Assembly: GCF_900104135.1 (NCBI RefSeq)
Contig: NZ_FNIV01000002.1
Location: forward strand, 1-64,000
Origin: Halomonas shengliensis
Lineage (GTDB): Bacteria > Pseudomonadota > Gammaproteobacteria > Pseudomonadales > Halomonadaceae
Reading direction: 5' to 3'
Length of the DNA: 64,000 bases
The notes under the pieces were generated by a model. It was not told the DNA's origin. It saw nothing but the letters and a program-made list of their open reading frames with translations, and made no database searches. Made by a program: the position numbers and the translations under genes. Of this stretch, positions 1 to 9,021 are shown piece after piece (position 1 is the stretch's first letter; every line of letters begins with the position of its first letter).

Positions 1-335
1 GCGACGTAGAGCGGACCCTCGATGGTGCGCGGGGTGCCACCGGTGCGCTTGGCCTCGGCGTCGATGGCGTCCTGGCGCATGTCCAGGAAGTGGTCGAAGC
101 CCAGGCCCGGGGAGAGCAGGCCGAACTGGGTCTGGCTGCCCAGGGCGTTGAGCAGGTTGACGGCGGACCAGTACTCCTCCTGGGTGACATCGAAGTCGTC
201 GATCAGCTTGAACAGGTCGGAGATCAAGCGATGCACGATCTGCTTGGAGCGCTCGTTGCCGCCCTCCTGGTCGAAGCCGGCGATGGTCTTCAGGAAGTCC
301 TGGACTTCGGGGGTGTCGAAAATCTTCACGGTCAT
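1..335 (-). CDS. catA: Catechol 1,2-dioxygenase, N-terminal part
   Basis: Intradiol dioxygenase that opens catechol to cis,cis-muconate, the first step of the catechol branch of the beta-ketoadipate pathway; cytoplasmic and Fe(III)-dependent in the family. Only the first 111 codons are present, and the window edge removes the remaining two thirds, including the metal-binding Tyr and His residues. What is visible fits CatA: an N-terminal helical dimerisation region starting MTVKIFDTPEVQDFLKT, and at the edge the conserved run GGTPRTIEGPLYV. The ATG follows an AAGAGGA ribosome site. It is the last gene of a catB-catC-catA operon, 69 bp behind catC, with a small hairpin (367-381) in the gap. Identification is firm from sequence plus operon context. 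Confidence 0.93.
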   Translation of the reverse strand, partial: MTVKIFDTPEVQDFLKTIAGFDQEGGNERSKQIVHRLISDLFKLIDDFDVTQEEYWSAVNLLNALGSQTQFGLLSPGLGFDHFLDMRQDAIDAEAKRTGGTPRTIEGPLYV

Positions 336-366
336 GATGGGTATCCTCTTGGAATCTCTTCTTCTA

Positions 367-381
367 CCCGTCAGCGACGGG
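367..381 (-). other. Intercistronic hairpin between catC and catA
   Basis: CCCGTC and GACGGG form a 6-bp stem around a 3-nt loop in the catC-catA gap. There is no T-run, so it is more likely an mRNA stability or processing element than a terminator. Function is inference. Confidence 0.3.
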
Positions 382-404
382 AACTGGCGTGATTCATCCG
401 TGAC

Positions 405-695
405 TCAGGAGTCGTCCTCGCGGATGGAGGACGGATGGCGGCACAGCGGCTTGACGCTGATCTCCATGTAGGGGAAGAGCGGCAGGTTGCTCACCAGCTC
501 CTGCAGCTCGGCATTGTCCTCGACGTCGAAGATGCTGACGTTCGAGTAGCTGCCGGCCACGCGCCACAGGTGGCGCCACTTGCCCTGGCGCTGCAGGTCC
601 TGGGCGTAGGCCTTCTCGGTGGCCTTGATCTCGGCGGCCTGCTCGGCCGGCATGGACGGGGGCAGCTTGACGGTCATTTCCACCTGAAACAGCAT
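405..695 (-). CDS. catC: Muconolactone Delta-isomerase
   Basis: Converts muconolactone to beta-ketoadipate enol-lactone, the third step of catechol breakdown. The product is 96 aa, the usual CatC length, and starts MLFQVEMTVKLPPSMPAEQ with the family's ferredoxin-like fold pattern (strand, long amphipathic helix to about residue 38, then WRVAGSYSNVSIFDV and a C-terminal FPYMEISVKPLCRHPS). A longer in-frame reading exists upstream, but the family start is the ATG at 695. It lies between catB (82 bp upstream) and catA (69 bp downstream) on the same strand, so one catBCA transcript is likely. The mutual order is that of Pseudomonas catBCA. Confidence 0.95.
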   Translation of the reverse strand: MLFQVEMTVKLPPSMPAEQAAEIKATEKAYAQDLQRQGKWRHLWRVAGSYSNVSIFDVEDNAELQELVSNLPLFPYMEISVKPLCRHPSSIREDDS

Positions 696-777
696 GGCTC
701 GATCCTCCGGTTGTCGTGTCGTGTTCTTGCTTGCCGCGCTCGGCGGGCACGCCTGGCGCGATCTCCTGCGCGATGCC

Positions 778-1896
778 TCAAGAGCGGGCGTAGTGCGCCA
801 GCTTGTCCTCATCCAGGGCGATGCCCAGTCCCGGACCGCTCGGCAATGCGACGCCAAAGTCATCGTAGGCCAGCGGCTCGGCGACGATGTCGTCCTTGAG
901 CAGCAGCGGGCCGAACATCTCGGTACCCCAGGCCATCTCCGGCAGGGTCGCCCAGGCGTGCAGGGAGGCGGCGGTGCCGATGGTGCCCTCGAGCAGGGTG
1001 CCGCCGTAGAGGCCCACCCCGGCCGCCTGGGCCAGGTGCGCCAGCTCCAGCACGCCCTGCAGGCCGCCTGACTTGGCGATCTTCAGGGCGAAGGCGCCGC
1101 TGAAGCCGCCGGCGATCAGGTCGAGGCCGTCACGGGCATCCTGCACCGCCTCGTCGGCCAGCATCGGCACGTTGAAACGGTTGGCCAGGCGGATCAGGCC
1201 GGCGTGCTCGCGGGCAGGGATGGCCTGCTCGATCAGCTCGATGCCGGCGTCCTGCAGGGCCTGGATGCCGTAGACCGCGGTGGACTCGTCCCAGGCCTGG
1301 TTGACGTCGACGCGCACCCCGGCGCGATCGCCCAGGGCCTCCTTGATGGCAGCCACATGGCGCACGTCCTGCTTGACCGGGTTGGCGCCGATCTTGAGCT
1401 TGAAGTCGCAGTGGCGACGCTGCTCCAGGCGCAACAGGGCCTCGTCGATGTCCTTGGCGGTATCGCCGCTGGCCAGGGTCCACAGCACCGGCAGGTGCTC
1501 CTGACAGGCGCCGCCCAGCAGTTCGGCCACGGACAGCCCCAGGCGCTTGCCCTGGGCGTCGAGCAGCGCGGTCTCCAGCGCCGACTTGGCGATGGCGTTG
1601 CCGCGCGCGCTGCGGTTGAGGCGGGCACGCAGGGCGTTGAGGTTGCCGGAGGGCTGGCCGATCAGCAGCGGCGCCAGGTAGGTGTCGATGTTGGTCTTGA
1701 TGCTCTCGGGGCTCTCGGGGCCGTAGGCCAGCCCACCGATGGTGGTGCCCTCGCCGAGCCCCTCGATGCCATCGGAGTGGCGCATGCGCACGATCACCAT
1801 GGTCTGGCAGGCCATGGTGGTCATGGAGAGCTTGTGCGGACGGATGGTCGGCAGGTCGACCAGCAGCGTCTGGATGGATTCGATCACGGATGACAT
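778..1896 (-). CDS. catB: Muconate cycloisomerase
   Basis: Lactonises cis,cis-muconate to muconolactone. It is an enolase-superfamily enzyme of the muconate-lactonising subgroup, 372 aa. Catalytic and metal residues are in place: K166-x-K168, Asp197 (DVNQAW), Glu223 (IEQAIP), Asp248 (LADEAV) and Lys272. They sit one residue earlier than in the Pseudomonas putida enzyme. The ATG at 1896 (MSSVIESIQTLL) follows GGGAG; an in-frame extension to 2076 would run through the divergent promoter and is rejected. It is the first gene of catBCA, divergent from catR with 102 bp between the two starts. CatR with muconate is expected to activate it. Confidence 0.96.
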   Translation of the reverse strand: MSSVIESIQTLLVDLPTIRPHKLSMTTMACQTMVIVRMRHSDGIEGLGEGTTIGGLAYGPESPESIKTNIDTYLAPLLIGQPSGNLNALRARLNRSARGNAIAKSALETALLDAQGKRLGLSVAELLGGACQEHLPVLWTLASGDTAKDIDEALLRLEQRRHCDFKLKIGANPVKQDVRHVAAIKEALGDRAGVRVDVNQAWDESTAVYGIQALQDAGIELIEQAIPAREHAGLIRLANRFNVPMLADEAVQDARDGLDLIAGGFSGAFALKIAKSGGLQGVLELAHLAQAAGVGLYGGTLLEGTIGTAASLHAWATLPEMAWGTEMFGPLLLKDDIVAEPLAYDDFGVALPSGPGLGIALDEDKLAHYARS

Positions 1897-1956
1897 GGCG
1901 GCTCCCGCTCGGGTATTCGGTGATTGGGTGGCAGTTTGATTGCAGCGAGAAGACGT

Positions 1957-1997
1957 AACCAATATTGTTTGGGTGGCCCGCCATACCCTGGAGGTAT
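1957..1997. promoter_or_regulatory. catR-catB divergent control region with CatR/BenM-type box
   Basis: ATAC-N7-GTAT, the consensus of the BenM/CatM/CatR LysR group, is present exactly at 1983-1997. On the catB strand TTGGTT at 1957-1962 could act as a poor -35, which would place the box near -65, the usual LysR recognition position. The right half of the box coincides with the catR ribosome site (GGAGG at 1990-1994), so binding there should also restrict catR expression. The box is seen in the sequence; its use is inferred from the family. Confidence 0.6.
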
Positions 1998-1998
1998 C

Positions 1999-2901
1999 AT
2001 GGAGCTGCGCCATCTGAGGTACTTCTGCGTGGTCGCCGAAGAGCTCAACCTGACCAATGCGGCCGAGCGCCTGCACATGTCACAGCCGCCTTTATCAAGA
2101 CAGATCAAGCAGTTGGAAAAGGAAGTCGGGGCCGAGCTCTTCGAGCGCAGCTCCCGCGGCCTGCGCCTGACCCCCACCGGGCAGTTCTTCCGCCAGCACG
2201 CCCTGCAGATACTGGAGAAGGTGGATGTCACCCTGGAGGCCACCCGGCGCATGGCCCGAAGCAAGCGCAGCCTGTTCGGTATCGGCTTCGTGCCCTCGGT
2301 GTTCTATGGGCAGCTGCCGCTGCTCGTGCGCGATTTGCGACAAAAGGATAATGTCGAGCTGACCCTGGCCGAGCTGACCACGGTGCAGCAGATCCAGGCG
2401 CTCAAGGCAGGGCGCATCGACATGGGCTTCGGTCGTCTCAGGATAGACGACCCCGACGTGGAGCAGGAGGTACTGTTCGACGAGCCGTTGATCGCCGCCC
2501 TGCCCTGCGGCCATCCGCTGGAGGGTACCACCCCGAGCCTCGAGGAGCTGGCCCGCTACCCATTGATACTGTTTCCCGCCAAGCCGCGCCCGAGCATGGC
2601 CGACATGGTGCTGGGCCTGTTCCGCCGCAAGGCGCTCAAGGTGGAGGTGGTGCAGGAGGCCAACGAGCTGCAGACGGCGTTGGGCCTGGTCGCCTCGGAG
2701 GTGGGCATCACCCTGGTGCCGGAACAGGTCAAGCGCGTCCAGCGCGACGGCATCAGCTACGTCTACCTGGCCGATCCGAGCCTGACCTCCCCGGTAATCT
2801 GCAGCCGCCGTCGTGGCGAGCCCCCCTCGGCGGTGATGCAGGAGGCCGACGCCATCCTCGAGGTGCTGGTGGAGAACCGCCGCAGCGGGCGCTACCCCTG
2901 A
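1999..2901 (+). CDS. catR: LysR-family regulator of the catechol genes
   Basis: A 300-aa LysR-type transcriptional regulator. The N-terminal winged helix-turn-helix is clear (MELRHLRYFCVVAEELNLTN, then AAERLHMSQPPLSRQIKQLE), followed by a two-lobed effector domain from about residue 90. It is divergent from catBCA, the standard place of CatR/CatM, so cis,cis-muconate is the expected effector. The start was placed at the ATG at 1999 because GGAGG lies directly before it and the protein then begins in the canonical LysR way; a longer frame from 1924 would add 25 unrelated residues. A BenM/CatM-type box overlaps its own ribosome site, suggesting autoregulation. Assignment as CatR rather than BenM is from context, since no ben genes are visible. 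Confidence 0.88.
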   Translation: MELRHLRYFCVVAEELNLTNAAERLHMSQPPLSRQIKQLEKEVGAELFERSSRGLRLTPTGQFFRQHALQILEKVDVTLEATRRMARSKRSLFGIGFVPSVFYGQLPLLVRDLRQKDNVELTLAELTTVQQIQALKAGRIDMGFGRLRIDDPDVEQEVLFDEPLIAALPCGHPLEGTTPSLEELARYPLILFPAKPRPSMADMVLGLFRRKALKVEVVQEANELQTALGLVASEVGITLVPEQVKRVQRDGISYVYLADPSLTSPVICSRRRGEPPSAVMQEADAILEVLVENRRSGRYP

Positions 2902-2910
2902 CGCGACGAC

Positions 2911-2939
2911 GCCCCGGGACCGTCTGGCGGCCCCGGGGC
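2911..2939. terminator. GC hairpin between convergent catR and pobA
   Basis: GCCCCGGG pairs perfectly with CCCGGGGC across a 13-nt loop in the 60-bp gap between the catR and pobA stop codons. It has no T-run on either side, so it is at best a weak bidirectional terminator. Confidence 0.4.
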
Positions 2940-2961
2940 GGCATGCGTCCGTGGGTACGAC

Positions 2962-4265
<1,304 letters not shown>

Positions 4266-4307
4266 CATCCTCCATCTTTGGTCGAAGCCGTTCCCCGGGG
4301 AGGCCCC

Positions 4308-5204
4308 ATGCCCGATGCCGCCGTTCCTGTCTTCAAGCTGTATGGCGAGACCCGCCATTGGCCCACGCCCGACCTGCTGCACTGCGAATCGATCCCCGAG
4401 CGAAGCCGCCTGCACGACTGGCGCATCCAGCCCCACCGCCACAGCGACCTGGTGCACCTGCTCCACCTCTCCGGCGGCGAGGTGGAGCTGGAGCTCGAGG
4501 GCAGCCTGCACCGCGGCCGCGCGCCACTGCTGATCGTGGTGCCGGCCCTGTGCATCCACGGCTTCCGCTTCTCACCGGACACCCAGGGCCACATCATCAC
4601 CCTGGCCCGGCCCCTCGGCGAGGCGCTGGCGAACCGGCTGGGCGAGGCCGCCGCCATCCTCAACCGGGCGGCGCCCTACCCGCTTGGCGAGCCCCAGGCA
4701 CGGCGCATCGCGCGCCTGGTCGCCCAGGTCGACGAGGAGTACCGCCACCCCGCCCCCGGCCGCGAGAGGCTGCTGGGCGCCCTGTGCGACGCCCTGGTGG
4801 TGGAGGCATCGCGCCTGGCCGCGCCGCCGGGCGATGCCGCCCGCCCCCCGGGCCCGCGTCGCGAGGCGCGCTCGCTGCGTCACCTGAAGCACTACCAGGC
4901 GTTGATCGAGCAGCAGTTCCGCCAGCAGCCCAGCGTCGAGCGCTTCGCCGAGCAGCTGGGCATGACCAGCGCCCACCTCAACCTGCTGTGCCGACGCCTG
5001 GCCGGGCGCAGTGCGCTACAGCTGCTGCACGAGCGCCTGCTGCTGGAGGCCAAGCGCCAGCTCACCTACACCAACATGACCGTCGGCCAGGTGGCCGACT
5101 CCCTGGGCTTCTCGGAGCCCGCCTACTTCACCCGCTTCTTCAAGCGGCTGACCGGCTTCTCGCCCCGGGACTTCCGTCGCCGCCAGCCCGAAACCGCCGA
5201 CTGA
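4308..5204 (+). CDS. pobR: AraC-family activator of pobA
   Basis: A 298-aa AraC/XylS-type regulator. The N-terminal half is a cupin-like effector domain (the HRHSDLVHLLHLSGGEVELE stretch, then PALCIHGFRF). The C-terminal 100 residues carry the double helix-turn-helix: VERFAEQLGMTSAHLNLLCR, and TVGQVADSLGFSEPAYFTRF followed by KRLTGFSPRDFRR. The ATG at 4308 follows GGGGAGG; an in-frame start at 4236 has no ribosome site and would overlap the candidate operator. It is divergent from pobA, the arrangement of pobR in pseudomonads, where 4-hydroxybenzoate is the inducer. The effector is inferred from that neighbour. Confidence 0.88.
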   Translation: MPDAAVPVFKLYGETRHWPTPDLLHCESIPERSRLHDWRIQPHRHSDLVHLLHLSGGEVELELEGSLHRGRAPLLIVVPALCIHGFRFSPDTQGHIITLARPLGEALANRLGEAAAILNRAAPYPLGEPQARRIARLVAQVDEEYRHPAPGRERLLGALCDALVVEASRLAAPPGDAARPPGPRREARSLRHLKHYQALIEQQFRQQPSVERFAEQLGMTSAHLNLLCRRLAGRSALQLLHERLLLEAKRQLTYTNMTVGQVADSLGFSEPAYFTRFFKRLTGFSPRDFRRRQPETAD

Positions 5205-5230
5205 GACGACTCCCCAAGTCCCCCGCAACG

Positions 5231-5267
5231 ACGACGCCCCCGGCAGCCTTGCTGCCGGGGGCGTCGT
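5231..5267. terminator. Strong bidirectional hairpin after pobR
   Basis: A 17-bp perfect stem (5231-5247 with 5251-5267) around a 3-nt loop lies between convergent pobR and the Cys-rich gene. It is followed by a G-rich stretch rather than T, but its stability makes it the likely stop signal for both strands. Confidence 0.6.
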
Positions 5268-5297
5268 GGGGGTGTGACCGAGGGCCGCTGGCGCGCG

Positions 5298-5738
5298 TCA
5301 GCTCGCCACGGCCATCGCCCTGTGCTCGAAGGCCGCCGCGTTGGGACAGAAGGCGCGGCACACCTCCCGGGACGCCCCGGCGCGCATCGCCTTCCAGCAG
5401 CGCCCCACCGCCGGGCAGCGGTTGCACACCCGCTCGAGCTCGGCATAGCCGCTCGGCTCGCCGTCGAAGGCCTCACGGGTCAGCGTGAAGCGGGCCATCA
5501 TCTCGGGCATCAGGGTCTCGGCGGGGATCAGGTCGCGCTGGCCGGCAGCGTTCAGGGTGCGGGCCACCTCGCGCTCGAAGCCCGGTACCATTGGCGCCTT
5601 GAGGTCACGCACCAGGGCGCGGTACTCGACGCTTGCCTCGTGGCGCATGCCCTGTACCACCTGGGGCAGGCTCGCCTCGAAGAGCCGCTGTTCGAGTCGG
5701 GCCAGCCAGCCCTGGCCTTGGGTCTGCTTGTCGCTCAT
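5298..5738 (-). CDS. Small cysteine-rich protein of unknown function
   Basis: I do not recognise a function. The product is 146 aa with no signal peptide or membrane segment. The N-terminal two thirds look helical (WLARLEQRLFEASLPQVVQG, later ALVRDLKAPMVPGFEREVAR). The last third carries five cysteines, Cys105, 108, 114, 127 and 131 (C-x2-C-x5-C-x12-C-x3-C), suggesting a bound metal or Fe-S site. It resembles the short Cys-rich DUF6455-type proteins of proteobacteria, but I cannot confirm this. The ATG at 5738 has GGAGGTGC before it. The gene lies alone between the pobR terminator and the 3' end of a TRAP operon on the same strand. A tie to aromatic metabolism is position only. Confidence 0.7.
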   Translation of the reverse strand: MSDKQTQGQGWLARLEQRLFEASLPQVVQGMRHEASVEYRALVRDLKAPMVPGFEREVARTLNAAGQRDLIPAETLMPEMMARFTLTREAFDGEPSGYAELERVCNRCPAVGRCWKAMRAGASREVCRAFCPNAAAFEHRAMAVAS

Positions 5739-5881
5739 CTCGCACCTCCATCGGGCCCGCCGGCACCACCGGCCACCCATCGTCATTGGTCTGTGGTCAG
5801 CATGGCCCCATGCGTACCGGCTGCCAAATGAGGATTCGGCGCACCTCTATAACTCCATGGTTATGCCAATCCCCCTCGCCC

Positions 5882-7171
5882 CTACAGCAGGAACAGCGTG
5901 GTGAGCACCGGGAAGGCGATCAACAGCGCCAGGCGCAGGAAGTCCGAGACGATGAAGGGTGCCACCCCGCGGAAGATCTCGCCCAGCCCCACGTGGGGCG
6001 CCATGGCCTTGATCACGAAGACGTTCATGCCCACCGGCGGGGTAATCAGCCCCAGCTCCACGGTGAGCACCGTGATGATGCCGAACCACACCGGATCGAT
6101 GCCCAGCGACTGAATGATCGGGAACACCACCGGCACCGTGATCACCAACATGGCGATGGCATCCATGAACATCCCCAGCACGAAGTAGAGCGCAAGGATG
6201 CACAGCACCACCACCAGCGGCGACAGCTCCATGCCGTAGAGCAGGTCGGTGATCGAGAAGGAGATCCGCGACACCGAGATGAAGTAGCCGAGCATCTCGG
6301 CCCCCACCAGCATGAAGAACACCACCGTGGAGAGCGCCAGGGTCTCCTGCACGCTGCGCCACAGCTCGGCACCGCGCATGCCCTTGGCCAGGGCGTAGAG
6401 CAGGGTGGCGAAGGCGCCGACGCTGGCCCCCTCGGTGGGGGTGAAGGCGCCGAAGTAGATGCCCAGGATCATCACCAGGAAGACCGCGAAGAAGGGCACC
6501 AGCCCCGTCAGCGAGGCCAGCTTCTCCCGCCAGGCCGTCGGCTCGCCGGCCACCGCCAGCGACGGCTTCAGGCGCATCACCACGGTCACCGTCAGCGCGT
6601 ACATCGCAAGTCCCATCAGCCCGGGCACCAGGCCGGCCATGAACATGTCGCCCACCGACTGCTCGGTGAGGATGGCGTAGATCAAAAGCGCGATGGAGGG
6701 CGGGATCATGATCCCCAGGGTGCCGCCGGCGGCGAGTGCCCCGGTGGCCAGGCCGCGATGGTAGCCGTAGCGCTCCATCTCCGGCAGGGCGACCCGGGTC
6801 ATGGTGCTGGCGGTGGCCAGCGAGGAACCGGAGATCGCCGAGAAGATGCCGCAGGAGCCCACCGCGGCGATGGCCAGCCCGCCCTTCCAGCCGCCGCAGA
6901 TCACCCGGGTGGAGTGGAACAGCTTGCCGGCCATGCCGGAGTGGGCCGCCAGCACCCCCATCAGGATGAACATCGGCACCGCGCTGAAGCTGTAGTTGGA
7001 GAGCACCTCCACCGGCACGGTCTTGAGCTGGGCGATGGCGGCGTCCCAGCTGATCACCTGGGCGAAGCCCGCCACCCCGACGATCAGCATGGTCAGCGCC
7101 ACCGGCACGCGCAGCGCCATCAGCAGCAGCAGCAGGCCCAGGCCGATGGCCCCGATCATCTCACTCCCCAT
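5882..7171 (-). CDS. TRAP transporter large permease (DctM type)
   Basis: Membrane subunit of a tripartite ATP-independent periplasmic transporter, which couples uptake of organic acids to the sodium or proton gradient. The product is 429 aa with about 12 hydrophobic segments beginning at residue 6. DctM-family hallmarks include the GSSLATASTMTRVALPEM stretch, the PPSIALLIYA segment after GGTLGIMI, and the C-terminal GLITPPVGMNVFVIKA. The ATG at 7171 overlaps the end of the small permease gene by 11 bp; an ATG four codons later (7159) also has a good ribosome site. Operon order is dctP-dctQ-dctM, reverse strand. The substrate is probably an aromatic or hydroxy acid, given the neighbours. Confidence 0.92.
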   Translation of the reverse strand: MGSEMIGAIGLGLLLLLMALRVPVALTMLIVGVAGFAQVISWDAAIAQLKTVPVEVLSNYSFSAVPMFILMGVLAAHSGMAGKLFHSTRVICGGWKGGLAIAAVGSCGIFSAISGSSLATASTMTRVALPEMERYGYHRGLATGALAAGGTLGIMIPPSIALLIYAILTEQSVGDMFMAGLVPGLMGLAMYALTVTVVMRLKPSLAVAGEPTAWREKLASLTGLVPFFAVFLVMILGIYFGAFTPTEGASVGAFATLLYALAKGMRGAELWRSVQETLALSTVVFFMLVGAEMLGYFISVSRISFSITDLLYGMELSPLVVVLCILALYFVLGMFMDAIAMLVITVPVVFPIIQSLGIDPVWFGIITVLTVELGLITPPVGMNVFVIKAMAPHVGLGEIFRGVAPFIVSDFLRLALLIAFPVLTTLFLL

Positions 7172-7691
7172 GACTCACCTCCCCCTCGGCCCCGAACAGG
7201 GCACCGAGCAGCGCGTGGATCAGGGCCCGGACGCCCAGCAGCAGGCTGAGCACGGCGGCGGTGGTGTAGATCGGCCCCATCGGCAGCCGCAGGTCCTGGG
7301 TCACCTCGCCGTGGCGGGCCGCCGCGGCGGCGGAGTCCACCAGGCCGAGGCACAGGATCAGGCCGAGCGCCGCGAAGCCCAGCAGGTAGACGCCCTGCAG
7401 GCGGTGCTTGAAGCCGGGCGAGAGGCCGTGGGAGAAGGCCTCCACCACCACCTGGCTCTTCTCCACGTTGGCGGCCATGGCCGCCAGCAGAGAGCAGAGC
7501 ATCAGGTAGCTGACCAGCTCGACGCTGCCCAGCAGGGTCACCGCCACCGCGCCGTCGCTGAGCCGGTCGAGGTAGCGCGTGGCCACGTCGACGATGGTCA
7601 CTCCCAGCATCGCGATCAGGGCGACGCCGGCGATGACACGACAGACGAGGGCCAGCCAGTGGCTGGCCCTCTCCAGGATCGACCGCATCAT
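7161..7691 (-). CDS. TRAP transporter small permease (DctQ type)
   Basis: A 176-aa integral membrane protein with four predicted helices (about residues 13-36, 52-72, 98-120 and 138-160), the DctQ pattern. It joins the large permease to form the transporter core. Its start is 3 bp behind the dctP stop and its end overlaps dctM by 11 bp, so the three genes are translationally linked. The first two codons are both ATG (7691 and 7688). DctQ proteins are poorly conserved, so the call rests on length, topology and location. Confidence 0.88.
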   Translation of the reverse strand: MMRSILERASHWLALVCRVIAGVALIAMLGVTIVDVATRYLDRLSDGAVAVTLLGSVELVSYLMLCSLLAAMAANVEKSQVVVEAFSHGLSPGFKHRLQGVYLLGFAALGLILCLGLVDSAAAAARHGEVTQDLRLPMGPIYTTAAVLSLLLGVRALIHALLGALFGAEGEVSHGE

Positions 7692-7694
7692 CCC

Positions 7695-8726
7695 TTACCC
7701 CTGCTCGGCGGCGCAGGACTCGCTGGCGGCCAGCGCCGCCTCGTAGACCTGGCGACCCGGCAGGCCACGCTCCTCGAGCTCGGCCAGGTAGCTGTCGATG
7801 CCGGCCTGCAGCGGCTGCTGCCAGTCCGGATGCTCCAGGGGGTTCTCGATCTCACGGATGGTGTGGCCGGCGTCACGGGCCTCCTGCTTGCCCTCGACGT
7901 CCAGGCGGTCGAAGACCACACCGGCGTTCTCGGCCCAGCGCATGCCGGAGTTGGCGTCGATCACCGCCTGCTGCTCGGGGGAGAGGCCGTCATAGGTGCG
8001 CTGGTTCATGGTGGCCACGAAGATCAGCGTGTAGAAGGGCACCTCGGTGTGGTAGTTGACCAGCTCGTTGATGCGGAAGCCCTTCAGCCCCTCCCAGGGG
8101 AAGCTCAGGCCATCGATCACGCCACGCTGCATGGCGGTGTAGATGTCCGGCGCCGGCATGCCCACCGGGCTCGCCCCCATGTTCTCCAGCATCTCACCGG
8201 CCACCGCGGTGGGACGGCGGATGCGCAGCCCCTCGAGGTCGGAAGGCACCTGCACGTCGGTGTCGATGGTGTGGATGCCACCCGGGCCGGTGGTGAAGAA
8301 GAACAGCGGCCGGGTGTCGGCGTATTCCTCGTCGAGGTGGCCCTCATCGTAGAGGGTCTGCAGCACGCAGGCGCCCTGGGTCGCGGTGGTGGCCACCCCG
8401 GGCAGCTCGACGATCTGGGAGAGCGGGAAGCGCCCGGCGGTGTAGCCCTGGGCGGTGGCGCCGATATCGGCGATGCCGTTGGCCGCCGCCTCGTAGAGGG
8501 AGTCGGGCTTGGCCAGGGTGCCGGAGGGGAACATCTCCACCCGCAGCTCGCCGCCGGACTCCTCCTCCAGGGTGGCCGCCCACTGCTCGAAGATCTCCTG
8601 GTTGACCCCGGAGGCGCCGGGCCAGAAGTGCGCCATGCGCAGGGTGGTGGAGGCCTGGGCGGCGGAAGCGGCGGTCAGGCCGGCGATGGACGCGGTCAGC
8701 AGGCAGCGAGTCAGGACGCGTTTCAT
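7695..8726 (-). CDS. TRAP transporter substrate-binding protein (DctP type)
   Basis: Periplasmic solute receptor of the TRAP system, 343 aa. A signal peptide is visible at residues 1-24 (MKRVLTRCLLTASIAG, ending AAQA). The mature protein begins STTLRMAHFWPG, the first beta strand of DctP proteins, and carries the family's central stretch around VQVPSDLEGLRIRRPTAVAG with the substrate-carboxylate Arg expected there. The ATG at 8726 has GGAGG five bases upstream; an in-frame start at 8753 was rejected because it would spoil the signal peptide. It is the first gene of the reverse-strand TRAP operon. It differs clearly from the second DctP at 11211, so the two systems probably bind different acids. 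Confidence 0.92.
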   Translation of the reverse strand: MKRVLTRCLLTASIAGLTAASAAQASTTLRMAHFWPGASGVNQEIFEQWAATLEEESGGELRVEMFPSGTLAKPDSLYEAAANGIADIGATAQGYTAGRFPLSQIVELPGVATTATQGACVLQTLYDEGHLDEEYADTRPLFFFTTGPGGIHTIDTDVQVPSDLEGLRIRRPTAVAGEMLENMGASPVGMPAPDIYTAMQRGVIDGLSFPWEGLKGFRINELVNYHTEVPFYTLIFVATMNQRTYDGLSPEQQAVIDANSGMRWAENAGVVFDRLDVEGKQEARDAGHTIREIENPLEHPDWQQPLQAGIDSYLAELEERGLPGRQVYEAALAASESCAAEQG

Positions 8727-8787
8727 GGGAGTCCTCCGGGGCGTTGTTGTCATGGGCTTGGTGTCATGGACTTATCGAAAGTTCGCA

Positions 8788-8807
8788 TCCCGAATACACG
8801 TTCGGGA
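8788..8807. promoter_or_regulatory. 20-bp palindrome upstream of the TRAP operon
   Basis: TCCCGAA-TACACG-TTCGGGA is a perfect 7-bp inverted repeat, 62-81 bp before the dctP start. The rest of this 295-bp gap (8727-9021) holds only the mobA terminator at its far end, so this is the best operator candidate for the operon. Which regulator binds it is unknown. Confidence 0.4.
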
Positions 8808-8997
8808 CAAGGGCAAGCTACCCCACTCTCGGGGCCCTGAAAAATGGACCTTGGTCTAGGATAGGGCGCCCGCCGGCGATACGCCCATGCCCCGACAAAC
8901 GCAAACGCCCCGACCAGGACAAACCGTCAGTAAAGTTGGACGATTCGCATATTCCCGTCGAGGCGTCGTGTTTCCGGGCGCCCGAGCCCACCCCGGC

Positions 8998-9016
8998 AAA
9001 AGGCCGGAGGGCCGGC
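8998..9016 (-). terminator. Rho-independent terminator of mobA
   Basis: On the reverse strand, directly after the mobA stop, GCCGG-CCCT-CCGGC is followed by CTTTTG. The stem is short (5 bp), so termination may be partial. Confidence 0.5.
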
Positions 9017-9021
9017 TCGGC

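Noticed and set aside
1924..1998. Earlier start for catR at 1924
   Set aside because: It would add 25 residues before the canonical LysR N-terminus and cover the control region; the ATG at 1999 has GGAGG directly upstream.
5633..7249. Long forward-strand frames antisense to the TRAP genes, and similar ones opposite mobA, guaBA, smc, alaS and others
   Set aside because: They mirror real genes on the other strand, have biased low-complexity translations and lack ribosome sites; high GC content makes such frames common.
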